This document shows, piece after piece, positions 1-6,758 of a stretch of 11,320 bases of DNA. Source of the stretch: Candidatus Zixiibacteriota bacterium (GTDB taxonomy: Bacteria > Zixibacteria > MSB-5A5 > GN15 > JACZUZ01); the NCBI GenBank assembly GCA_022572905.1, contig JACZUZ010000021.1, forward strand, positions 1 through 11,320. The letters are read 5' to 3'. The notes below the pieces were generated by a model. It was not told the DNA's origin and searched no databases. It saw only the letters and a program-made list of their open reading frames with translations. The stretch's first letter is position 1. The number at the start of each line of letters is the position of its first letter. The position numbers and the translations under genes were made by a program.

Positions 1-504
1 ACAGATAACACTGATGACGTAGAATCTAAAGTCATTTCACAGGCGCGCAAGGAATTCGATCAGGGTGAGCTGGATCATCACAATCGCAGATTTGAAAAAG
101 CCCTGAAACATTACAAAAAAGCGCGTGAACTTGATCCCGAAAATAATCGCTATCTCTTCAAAGTAGCGGCCTCATATCACAATACCGGACAGATCAAGGA
201 CGCAGTTGACAGTTATACAGAGCTGATAGGTAGGCTGGAGGGAAAACCGTTTGAAGAGCGTCTGGTGCATGCTATCGCTTTCAAGGGTGGCAATCTTGCT
301 ATACTCAAAAGGTTTGAGGAAGCCGAGGCGCTCATTGACAGGGCGCTTGAGATGGATTCGGTAAGTGTGGTTGGCCTGGCTATGAAAGGTGAGCTACTAA
401 TCGAACTTGGTCGGCAATCCGAGGCTCGTGAATACATACAGCACGCCATCGAAATCGAACCGGATAACAAAATCGCCCTGGCGCTCAAGAAACGGGCGGA
501 GTAA
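1..504 (+). CDS. TPR-repeat protein, 3' part only (5' end outside the window)
   Basis: The frame is open from base 1 to a TAA at 502-504, giving 167 residues of a protein whose start lies upstream. The visible part is a run of helical tetratricopeptide repeats, roughly at residues 14-46, 49-82, 89-121 and 122-155. They show the usual pattern of small and aromatic residues followed by Ala and Pro near the repeat end, for example ...FEKALKHYKKARELDP and ...ARE.IQHAIEIEPDN. TPR domains are protein-protein interaction scaffolds, and no catalytic motif is visible. The next gene begins 38 bp downstream on the same strand with no terminator between, so the two are probably co-transcribed. TPR proteins often accompany polysaccharide or protein-glycosylation machinery, which fits the Wzy-like neighbour, but this link is inference. 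An internal ATG at 355 and a GTG at 265 exist, but the repeats continue upstream of both, so a start there is unlikely. Confidence 0.85.
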   Translation, partial: TDNTDDVESKVISQARKEFDQGELDHHNRRFEKALKHYKKARELDPENNRYLFKVAASYHNTGQIKDAVDSYTELIGRLEGKPFEERLVHAIAFKGGNLAILKRFEEAEALIDRALEMDSVSVVGLAMKGELLIELGRQSEAREYIQHAIEIEPDNKIALALKKRAE

Positions 505-542
505 CAAAGCTCAGGATTCTTGCGTTCTGGTCTACCCATTTG

Positions 543-1934
543 ATGCTGGCGCTTATCAGAAATCGTACTTTACTGAGCGAGGCGCTGTTAGCGGCACTGG
601 CTCTTTCACTCCTGGCGCTACCGGCGGGATTACTGTTGAACGGAAAGGCATTGCTGGCCCTTGTTAGCTTAAGCGGACTTTTTTTGACTCTCTTCATTTT
701 TTCTGTAAAGCAATCTTTCTACTTTTTTTTCATAGCGAATTTCTTCTACTCTCCGTTTTATTTGGCGCCTACGCTGGCTCTACATCCGAACGACCTCGCC
801 TTCGCTGTCTTATTATTGTCCGCTCTAATACATTTTCTTGTCCGAGCGCCCAGACAGAATGAAAGCGTCCCTCTGAGCGGTATTTTCGCCGTCCTGCTTT
901 TCGCCGGCGCTATTTCTCTCCTTTTCGCTTATGATGTCAGTTTCGCGATCGCTCCGCTTGTGCGATTAACATGCATGTACGCGTTGTTCAGAATCGTGGC
1001 CAGTCATAGTGAGAGTTTCAGTCCGAAGACGATTATCGAGTTCTACTTAACATTGGTAGCGACGTTAAGCGCTATTCATTTCGGAGCGTATCTCTGGTTT
1101 GGTGGCGTAGAGCGGATTTTTGGACTTAGTGGAATCGCATTTGAGACTTTCACTATGGTAGGTGTTCCGATGGCCCTGGCCTTCGCTCTCTGGGATCCTG
1201 ATAAACGCCGGAGACGAAAATTCGCGGCTATCGCTCTAGTAATTTTCGGGGGATTGATTGCAACTCAGTCCAGAGGTCCGGCAGTGTCAATCACTTTAAC
1301 AATAACAGCGCTTACTTTCGTAAGCCACTTGTTCGCAAGAAAACTTAACTACAGGTTCGTGCGGAAGCGAATCAGGACTGTCGCATTCGGGGGTTTAATG
1401 GCGATCGGGGTTGTCTTTTTTTCCACTAATCTTTTCGGGCAATATCTTGAGCGCTTTACCACTCTTTTTTCGACCGATCAATACAGCACAACTACATTGC
1501 GAATTAGTCTCTGGGGAGCCGCTATTGACGCTTTTCAAACCTCTCCCGTTACGGGCGTTGGCCTGGGAAATTTCAAGACCATTGATGAAATTCTTCCACA
1601 TCTAAAATTTGATCCTGTCCGCCCCTGGATAAAAAGATCATCCGCCCACAATGTTTCGTTACAGTTGCTAGCGGAAACAGGGATTCTCGGACTCTCGGCG
1701 TTTCTGGCTTTGGTAGGATTCGCTCTGCGACTTGCTTATTCGAAATTCAAGTCTTGTCGCGATCCGGCTCAGATTGGAGTTTGCGCGGCGCTATTCGCGG
1801 GAGCGGTGACTATTTTCACGACTACCTTTTTTATGCGGGTATGGACTTGGGGTCAGGAGGGTTATCTTCTGGCGATAATTTTGGGACTAATTGCTAATAA
1901 TAATCGATACCGAATTAGCGCAAACCAGCGCTGA
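543..1934 (+). CDS. O-antigen ligase / polymerase family (Wzy_C) membrane protein
   Basis: A 463-residue, very hydrophobic protein with about ten or more predicted membrane helices, for example near residues 10-33, 36-54, 58-78, 83-100, 110-130, 225-240, 280-295, 380-398 and 410-450. It carries the hallmarks of the Wzy_C/O-antigen ligase superfamily. The first is the TQSRGP motif near residue 243. Next comes a large loop (about 296-368) containing TGVGLGNF. Last is SAHNVSLQLLAETGILGL, whose His near 369 matches the conserved catalytic-region His of WaaL-like ligases. Such proteins transfer or polymerise undecaprenyl-linked glycans at the outer face of the inner membrane. Family members also include protein O-glycosyl ligases, and the exact acceptor cannot be told here. 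ATG 543 was chosen; the adjacent TTG at 540 is the alternative. No good Shine-Dalgarno is visible, so translation may be coupled to the upstream TPR gene. Confidence 0.82.
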   Translation: MLALIRNRTLLSEALLAALALSLLALPAGLLLNGKALLALVSLSGLFLTLFIFSVKQSFYFFFIANFFYSPFYLAPTLALHPNDLAFAVLLLSALIHFLVRAPRQNESVPLSGIFAVLLFAGAISLLFAYDVSFAIAPLVRLTCMYALFRIVASHSESFSPKTIIEFYLTLVATLSAIHFGAYLWFGGVERIFGLSGIAFETFTMVGVPMALAFALWDPDKRRRRKFAAIALVIFGGLIATQSRGPAVSITLTITALTFVSHLFARKLNYRFVRKRIRTVAFGGLMAIGVVFFSTNLFGQYLERFTTLFSTDQYSTTTLRISLWGAAIDAFQTSPVTGVGLGNFKTIDEILPHLKFDPVRPWIKRSSAHNVSLQLLAETGILGLSAFLALVGFALRLAYSKFKSCRDPAQIGVCAALFAGAVTIFTTTFFMRVWTWGQEGYLLAIILGLIANNNRYRISANQR

Positions 1935-1940
1935 TTTTTT
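1917..1940 (+). terminator. Rho-independent terminator overlapping the wzy-like stop codon
   Basis: AGCGC (1917-1921) pairs with GCGCT (1928-1932) around a six-base loop, followed two bases later by six T residues (1935-1940). The stem includes the first base of the TGA stop at 1932-1934. It would end the plus-strand transcript before the convergent cdaA gene. The stem has only 5 bp, so strength is uncertain. There is no T-tract on the minus side. Confidence 0.5.
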
Positions 1941-1955
1941 AACTCGCTCGCAGAT

Positions 1956-2717
1956 CTATTTCGACAAATACCCGGTCAAGACCTCTCTGAACTCTGAGCG
2001 GTCAATATTTTTCTCGAGCTTGCCGACGCTAGCAATTGATATCTCTCCGGTTTCCTCCGAGACAATTATAGAAATAGCGTCGGAGACTTCGCTAATACCG
2101 ATCCCCGCCTTGTGGCGCATGCCGTACAAGCGCCGGTAGAGAGCGCTCTGACTCAAAGGCAAAGTGCAGGCGGCCGAGGTTATCTGTCCGCCGGAAATGA
2201 TGACGGCGCCGTCGTGCAGCGGAGTGTAGGGAGTGAAAAGCGTAACCAGCATTTCCGAAGAAATTCTGGCGTTCATTTCTTTCCCTGTTTCTGCAAAATC
2301 GCGTAGACCCACGCGCCCCTCAATCACAATAAGGCCGCCGTATTTGAGTTCAGCTAAACGCAAACTGGCACGCGCAACTTCTTCCACCAGTTGGCGCCCA
2401 CGTACATTACCAAATACACGCAATGCGCCAGTCAGGCCCAGATTTGCCAGGGCGCTTCGCAGTTCAGGCTGAAATAATATTACAAGCGCTACAAGTCCGA
2501 ATGTTGTCAGGTTGGAAAAAAGCCAGCTCAAAGCTTCAAGTTGAAACCAGTAAGCGACAAACGCGACCAAAAACGTCACAGCCAATCCAGTCATCATATG
2601 CGCCGAGCGGGTTCCCCGAACCAGCTGGAAGAGCTTGTAAATCAGAAAGCCGACGACAGCTACGTCGATCAGGTCAACTAACCGGAAACTCAAAAAATCT
2701 ATTTTGAAAAGTTCCAT
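1956..2717 (-). CDS. cdaA: Membrane diadenylate cyclase CdaA (c-di-AMP synthase)
   Basis: A 253-residue protein of the CdaA/DacA (YbbP) family, which condenses two ATP into cyclic di-AMP, a second messenger for potassium, osmotic and cell-wall homeostasis. Three membrane helices lie at about residues 16-34, 42-60 and 66-84, followed by a linker helix and the cytosolic DAC domain (about 105-235). The catalytic motif LHDGAVII is intact, with DGA at 169-171. The second signature, normally GTRHRAA, reads GMRHKAG (199-205), so the RHR triad is RHK at 201-203. The later block ISEVSDAISIIVSEETGEIS (208-227) matches the family. The gene lies 13 bp downstream of folP and is the last of the minus-strand run. 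The usual partners cdaR (ybbR) and glmM are not adjacent, since the next gene is convergent. Length is near the family norm. ATG 2717 gives a start typical for the family; its Shine-Dalgarno is weak. Confidence 0.95.
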   Translation of the reverse strand: MELFKIDFLSFRLVDLIDVAVVGFLIYKLFQLVRGTRSAHMMTGLAVTFLVAFVAYWFQLEALSWLFSNLTTFGLVALVILFQPELRSALANLGLTGALRVFGNVRGRQLVEEVARASLRLAELKYGGLIVIEGRVGLRDFAETGKEMNARISSEMLVTLFTPYTPLHDGAVIISGGQITSAACTLPLSQSALYRRLYGMRHKAGIGISEVSDAISIIVSEETGEISIASVGKLEKNIDRSEFREVLTGYLSK

Positions 2718-2730
2718 CGACTAGAACTCA

Positions 2731-3654
2731 CTATGCCGACGCCCGGACAACATCTTTGATGTTTTCTTCTTGTCGCGATGCGTTCATAATTCCTTTGTAG
2801 ACTCTCAGCGCCTGAACGGTTTCGCGCACATCATGAACTCTTATGATCTTAGCGCCCCGCGCAAAAGCCGCCAGCGCAGACGCTATTGATCCCCCCAGAC
2901 GATCTCCGGGTGAGACAGCGCGAGGATCAAGGCCGCGAATAAATGATTTTCGAGATAGTCCAATTACAACAGGATAGCCCAACTCTCCGAGTTGGTTGAT
3001 ATTTTCCATCAGCGCAATGTTATCTTTCAGGCGTTTGCCAAATCCTATACCCGGATCAATCATAATATGTTTTGGATCAATTCCCACATCCAAACAGACA
3101 GAAGTCTGTTTTTTTAAGAAACTCAACACTTGCGCGACGACGTCCTTGTATTGTGGTTCGTCCTGCATCGTCTGGGGTGTACCCCTCATATGCATAAGCA
3201 AATACCCGGCGCGGCGAGCGCTGACCAGAGGTATCATTTTCGGGTCGAATAATCCCGCTGATATGTCGTTTATGATATCAGCCCCGCAATCAATCGCGGC
3301 CTGCGCAACTTCTGATTTCCTGGTGTCAACGGAAATTACAACATCGCTAATATCGCGTAGTTCGGCGATAACCGGCGTTGCTCGCTTCAATTCTTCGTCA
3401 ACAGGTACTTCTTGCGCTCCGGGACGCGATGACTCCCCGCCTATGTCAATGATCTTGGCGCCATCGTCAATCATAGCGAGGGCTCGTTCCACAGCTATTT
3501 CCACAGTCGGCGCTTCGCCACCATCGGAAAATGAATCGGGAGTGACGTTGATCGCTCCCATTACCACGGGCTCGGTCAAATCCAAACCGCGCCCGGTTGA
3601 GAAATCGATCCGAGTGATTTTTTTTAATTCAGCTAAGTTGGATGGGGTCATCAT
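2731..3654 (-). CDS. folP: Dihydropteroate synthase
   Basis: A 307-residue cytosolic TIM-barrel enzyme that joins p-aminobenzoate to 6-hydroxymethyl-dihydropterin diphosphate to give dihydropteroate, the sulfonamide-sensitive step of folate synthesis. Diagnostic motifs in order are MGAINVTPDSFSDGG (32-46), DIGGESSRPGA (70-80, phosphate/pterin loop), SVDTRK (108-113), NDIS (129-132), DPGIGFGK (200-207), GLSRKSF (232-238) and the terminal RVHDV (272-276). All key residues I can check are present. It is slightly longer than the usual 270-290 residues because of a charged C-terminal tail after about 288. Two ATGs sit in tandem (3652-3654 and 3649-3651); either could be used and no strong Shine-Dalgarno separates them. 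It lies 68 bp after folE and 13 bp before cdaA, probably in one transcript. A small hairpin (3696-3711) lies in the folE-folP gap but has no T-tract. Confidence 0.96.
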   Translation of the reverse strand: MMTPSNLAELKKITRIDFSTGRGLDLTEPVVMGAINVTPDSFSDGGEAPTVEIAVERALAMIDDGAKIIDIGGESSRPGAQEVPVDEELKRATPVIAELRDISDVVISVDTRKSEVAQAAIDCGADIINDISAGLFDPKMIPLVSARRAGYLLMHMRGTPQTMQDEPQYKDVVAQVLSFLKKQTSVCLDVGIDPKHIMIDPGIGFGKRLKDNIALMENINQLGELGYPVVIGLSRKSFIRGLDPRAVSPGDRLGGSIASALAAFARGAKIIRVHDVRETVQALRVYKGIMNASRQEENIKDVVRASA

Positions 3655-3722
3655 AAGTAGCCATCTAGAATAATCGCACAGCTCCGTAATACAGTGTCTT
3701 TAGACAAAGACTCTATACAACA

Positions 3723-4283
3723 TTATCTCCTGAGTAGAGCGAAGGCCTCAGCGCGGGTGGCGTCGCGACGCATTCCGCCGCGGATTGCGCTGGTTATGGT
3801 TTTTGATCCCGGTTTCTTAACTCCACGCATTGTCATACACAAATGTTCCGCCTCCAATGCGACCAGCAGCCCGAGGGGGCTTAGCTTTTCTTCAATTAAA
3901 TTCGCTATTTCGGAGGTTAGTCGCTCCTGTATTTGGGGTCGTTTGGCGAGATCTTCAACGATTCGCGCAAGGGCCGAGAAACCCGTGGTTCGGTTGTTCT
4001 TGGGAATATAACAAATATGGGCCATGCCGAAGAACGGAAGCAGGTGATGTTCGCAGAGTGAGAAAAATGTTATATCTCGCACAATTATCATCTCTTCGTT
4101 GTTTTCAACCTGGTAGAGCTTCAGTTCGGGCGCTTCCTCGGTTCCAACTCCGGACATTGCGTCTTCATAGAATTCCGCTATTCGTTCGGGGGTTCCTTTG
4201 AGGCCTTCGCGATCGGGATTTTCTCCAATACCCTCAAGGAGCATGCGCACTGATTTGATTACTTTGTTTCTGTCGAATGTCAT
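3723..4283 (-). CDS. folE: GTP cyclohydrolase I
   Basis: A 186-residue enzyme that converts GTP to 7,8-dihydroneopterin triphosphate, the first step of pterin/folate synthesis. It is active as a homodecamer in the cytosol. The zinc ligands of the family are visible: Cys77 and His80 in FSLCEHHLLPF, and Cys149 in EAEHLCMTMRGVKKPGS. The N-terminal GLKGTPERIAEFY block (27-39) and FSALARIVEDLAKRPQIQERLT (102-123) also match closely. Length is typical for the bacterial type I enzyme, and the zinc motif separates it from the unrelated FolE2. It is the first gene after the hairpin that follows ftsH, so it probably begins a folE-folP-cdaA unit. I could not identify a convincing promoter in the 130-bp gap, nor a strong Shine-Dalgarno before ATG 4283. 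folB and folK, the steps between FolE and FolP, are not in this window. Confidence 0.96.
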   Translation of the reverse strand: MTFDRNKVIKSVRMLLEGIGENPDREGLKGTPERIAEFYEDAMSGVGTEEAPELKLYQVENNEEMIIVRDITFFSLCEHHLLPFFGMAHICYIPKNNRTTGFSALARIVEDLAKRPQIQERLTSEIANLIEEKLSPLGLLVALEAEHLCMTMRGVKKPGSKTITSAIRGGMRRDATRAEAFALLRR

Positions 4284-4334
4284 TTTCGGTAGTCGCTTGC
4301 TAAAGTGAATTTCAGACCAGATGATCTCATTATG

Positions 4335-4372
4335 AAAAGATAAGGGCGGTTGATTCGGAACTCAACCGCCCT
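4335..4372 (-). terminator. Perfect 11-bp inverted repeat between ftsH and folE, probable terminator of ftsH
   Basis: AGGGCGGTTGA (4343-4353) and TCAACCGCCCT (4362-4372) form a perfect 11-bp stem with an 8-base loop. Read on the minus strand it lies 41 bp after the ftsH stop and is followed by TATCTTTT, an imperfect U-tract, so it resembles an intrinsic terminator for ftsH transcripts. The plus-strand side has no T-run. A role as a processing or stabilising hairpin is equally possible, since the tract is broken. Confidence 0.6.
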
Positions 4373-4413
4373 CCTGATATCAACTGAATTTTATTTGAAG
4401 AAAATACTTGGGT

Positions 4414-6498
4414 CTAGCTGGAAACCGGTTTACTCTGAGGCTCTTTGGGTCCTTCGGTTTCGGCGATGATCTTGTCTATATCCGCCCCGTCGATTATTTC
4501 TTTTTCCAGAAGCTCTGCGGCGATCTTGTCCAGCACAGCGCGATGTTCGGTCACGATTCGAGTGGCTGTGGCCTCGGCGGTTTCAATAATTTTGCGCAAT
4601 TCGAAGTCGATCAGCCGCGCTGTTTCCTCTGAATAGTCCTGATGTTGCGCAAATTCTCGACCCAGGAAAATTTGCTCCTCCTTTTTGCCGAAAGTGACCG
4701 GACCAAGTTTTTCAGACATCCCCCATTGACAGACCATGCGCCGGGCCAGGTCGGTCGAGCGCTCGAGATCATCGCCTGCGCCTGTGGTAACCTCGCCAAA
4801 GACAATAATCTCGGCGACTCTCCCCCCCAGCGCATAGGCCAAACGAGCCTGAAGCGACGATTTGGACTGTGTATAGCGTTCGTCCTCGGGTAGGAAACTG
4901 GTCACACCCAGAGCTTTTCCGCGCGGGATAATAGTGACTTTGTAAACGCGATCGGCTTCGGGTATATATTTGGCTACCAGAGCGTGGCCGGCCTCATGAT
5001 AGGCTATCATTTCTTTTTCCTTGTCAGTTATGACCATCGATTTGCGCTCGGCGCCCATCATAACTTTGTCTTTGGATTGCTCGAGGACTTCCATCGATAC
5101 TGAATTATCACCACGGCGGGAGGCCATCAGCGCCGCTTCGTTTATCATGTTGGCCAGATCAGCTCCGGAGAAACCTGGAGTGCCGCGCGCCAGAGGACCC
5201 ATGTCCGCATCGTCGCTCATTTTGACTTTCGCCGCGTGCACATTCAGAATTGCTTCGCGGCCTCTCATATCAGGTAGAGGCACTATAATCTGGCGGTCAA
5301 ATCGCCCGGGGCGTAAAAGCGCCGGATCGAGAACATCGGGACGGTTGGTGGCGGCGACCAGAATAACGCCGGAATTCGTTTCGAAGCCATCCATTTCAAC
5401 CAGCAATTGATTCAAAGTTTGTTCACGCTCATCATGACCTCCGCCCAACCCGGCGCCGCGATGACGACCAACTGCGTCGATTTCGTCAATGAAGATTATG
5501 CACGGGGCGTTTTTCTTGCCCTGCTCAAAAAGGTCCCGCACACGACTGGCGCCGACACCAACAAACATTTCGACGAAATCTGAGCCGGACATCGAGTAAA
5601 AGGGCACCTCGGCCTCGCCTGCGACGGCGCGAGCCAGAAGCGTCTTGCCTGTTCCGGGAGGACCGAGTAGCAATGCGCCTTTCGGAATTTTCCCGCCGAG
5701 CTTCTGAAATTTGCCGGGATTCGCGAGGAATTCGATTATTTCGCGAAGCTCCTCTTTGGCTTCTTCAACTCCAGCCACATCATCAAACGTAACCGTTGGA
5801 CCTTCATCGTTGACTAGCCTGGCTTTACTCTTTCCGAAAGAGAAGATACTTTTCGGACCGCCCCCGCCCTGCATTTGACGCATGAGGAAAACCCAGAGGA
5901 AAATAATCAGAAGGAATGGCGCTATGCCAAAAAGTATCCCCAAATAACCTTCGCTCGGCTCTTCTACGGAAACTTTTACATTCTGAGCCTGAAGCTTGTT
6001 TATTATTAGATAGTTGTTGTCATCAAACGGCAGAATGGTTGAGAACTCCGTAAACTGGCGAACCGTATTTCCGACAGGAAATGATTTGGACTCTTTTAAT
6101 TTTCCCTTAATAGTTCTGCCGATAAGTTTCACCTCGGCCAGGTTGTTGGATTCGAGCTGTCTCTGGAAATCCGAGTAGGTAATCTCGGCGATTTCCGAAC
6201 CAACATCCGAGAGAAGCTTGAACCCCACAAACGCCATACAAAAAATTAACACCCAGAAAATCACTGGACGCGCCGGTCCGCGGAAAATCATCGGCCCACC
6301 CAGGGGACGGTCGGAAGAATCCTTATCTCCTTTGCGAGACTTTTTGCGGGACTTTGGCGTGGGTGTCTTGGTGGGTGATTTATCGCCCTTGCCGGAAGCC
6401 TCGAACTCGGGCTTGCTATCAGACTCAATATTGGCAGACTCAGTATTGACAGGTTCAGTCTTGGCCTGTGTTTGGTCTTTGTCTTTTTCGGGTGTCAT
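4414..6498 (-). CDS. ftsH: ATP-dependent zinc metalloprotease FtsH
   Basis: A 694-residue membrane-anchored AAA+ protease that forms hexamers and degrades misfolded membrane proteins and regulators. The order is: a hydrophilic N-terminal extension (1-75) rich in Lys, Ser, Thr, Pro and Glu; membrane helix 1 (about 77-95); an extracytoplasmic domain (about 98-183); membrane helix 2 (about 185-206); and the AAA domain. The AAA domain carries Walker A GPPGTGKT (279-286), Walker B IIFIDEID (334-341) and the second region of homology with [20 protein letters not shown] (383-402). The M41 protease domain has zinc motif HEAGH (501-505) and an acidic pair in TTGAGDDLE (571-579) for the third ligand. 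All catalytic elements are intact. Most FtsH proteins start only a few residues before helix 1, so the roughly 75-residue extension is unusual. No ATG occurs between residue 1 and about 70, so it is probably translated. The gene has its own promoter-like site upstream and a hairpin downstream. Confidence 0.97.
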   Translation of the reverse strand: MTPEKDKDQTQAKTEPVNTESANIESDSKPEFEASGKGDKSPTKTPTPKSRKKSRKGDKDSSDRPLGGPMIFRGPARPVIFWVLIFCMAFVGFKLLSDVGSEIAEITYSDFQRQLESNNLAEVKLIGRTIKGKLKESKSFPVGNTVRQFTEFSTILPFDDNNYLIINKLQAQNVKVSVEEPSEGYLGILFGIAPFLLIIFLWVFLMRQMQGGGGPKSIFSFGKSKARLVNDEGPTVTFDDVAGVEEAKEELREIIEFLANPGKFQKLGGKIPKGALLLGPPGTGKTLLARAVAGEAEVPFYSMSGSDFVEMFVGVGASRVRDLFEQGKKNAPCIIFIDEIDAVGRHRGAGLGGGHDEREQTLNQLLVEMDGFETNSGVILVAATNRPDVLDPALLRPGRFDRQIIVPLPDMRGREAILNVHAAKVKMSDDADMGPLARGTPGFSGADLANMINEAALMASRRGDNSVSMEVLEQSKDKVMMGAERKSMVITDKEKEMIAYHEAGHALVAKYIPEADRVYKVTIIPRGKALGVTSFLPEDERYTQSKSSLQARLAYALGGRVAEIIVFGEVTTGAGDDLERSTDLARRMVCQWGMSEKLGPVTFGKKEEQIFLGREFAQHQDYSEETARLIDFELRKIIETAEATATRIVTEHRAVLDKIAAELLEKEIIDGADIDKIIAETEGPKEPQSKPVSS

Positions 6499-6544
6499 AT
6501 ATTTTACTTGGATTAACTCATAGATTATTTTTTAGGATCGACGC

Positions 6545-6574
6545 ACTATATTATTATCGATTATTATTCACCAA
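6545..6574 (-). promoter_or_regulatory. Candidate promoter for ftsH
   Basis: On the minus strand TTGGTG (6574-6569) and TATAGT (6550-6545) are separated by 18 bp, close to a sigma-70-type consensus, about 46 bp before the ftsH ATG at 6498. The surrounding DNA is strikingly AT-rich compared with the genes. Placement supports ftsH expression independent of rmuC. Recognised by eye only. Confidence 0.4.
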
Positions 6575-6595
6575 ATTCCACTGTCTTACTGTTGC

Positions 6596-6621
6596 AAAAC
6601 GGCGGCCCCAGAGAGCCGCCG
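6596..6621 (-). terminator. Intrinsic terminator-like hairpin in the rmuC-ftsH gap
   Basis: The 7-bp GC-only stem CGGCGGC (minus 6621-6615) with GCCGCCG (6606-6600) encloses the loop TCTCTGGG and is followed by TTTT (6599-6596) on the minus strand. It lies about 140 bp after the rmuC stop and upstream of the ftsH promoter candidate. It would separate the tilS-hpt-rmuC transcript from ftsH. The short U-tract makes efficiency uncertain. Confidence 0.55.
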
Positions 6622-6691
6622 ACACTAAACTCCATACGTACCAGAGAGATAGAAGGTTCTCATGCGCCGGAACCTCTGATTCCCTCTTCAG
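6596..6691 (-). ncRNA. Candidate small RNA or leader in the rmuC-ftsH gap
   Basis: The 260-bp gap 6499-6758 has no credible protein gene. Downstream of a promoter-like site (6698-6726) the minus strand holds about 95 bases with two hairpins: AGGTTC/GAACCT (6675-6670 with 6659-6654, ten-base loop), then the GC hairpin plus U-tract at 6596-6621. The octamer CTCTCTGG occurs twice, at 6648-6641 and inside the terminator loop at 6615-6608. Promoter, structured body and terminator in under 135 bp is the architecture of a small RNA or an ftsH leader. It matches no RNA family I recognise, and each element is modest on its own. Confidence 0.25.
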
Positions 6692-6697
6692 CCCTCA

Positions 6698-6726
6698 TTT
6701 ATACGCTAATATAGGGGCAAAGTCCA
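6698..6726 (-). promoter_or_regulatory. Candidate promoter downstream of rmuC
   Basis: On the minus strand TGGACT (6726-6721) and TATAAA (6703-6698) are separated by exactly 17 bp. The -10 box matches the sigma-70 consensus at 5 of 6 bases and the -35 at 4 of 6. It points at the hairpin/terminator segment and, beyond it, at ftsH. Found by eye; not statistically tested. Confidence 0.35.
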
Positions 6727-6758
6727 GCGCTCCGGGGGGAGGAGGCAGATGCGGGAAT

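Noticed and set aside
2996..3673. Long plus-strand open frame opposite folP
   Set aside because: It is a shadow of folP in the opposite frame; its Ser/Ile-rich content has no family look, while folP has all its motifs.
3696..3711. GTCTTT-AGAC-AAAGAC hairpin between folE and folP
   Set aside because: A short AT-rich stem with no T-tract and no other sign of function; most likely chance.
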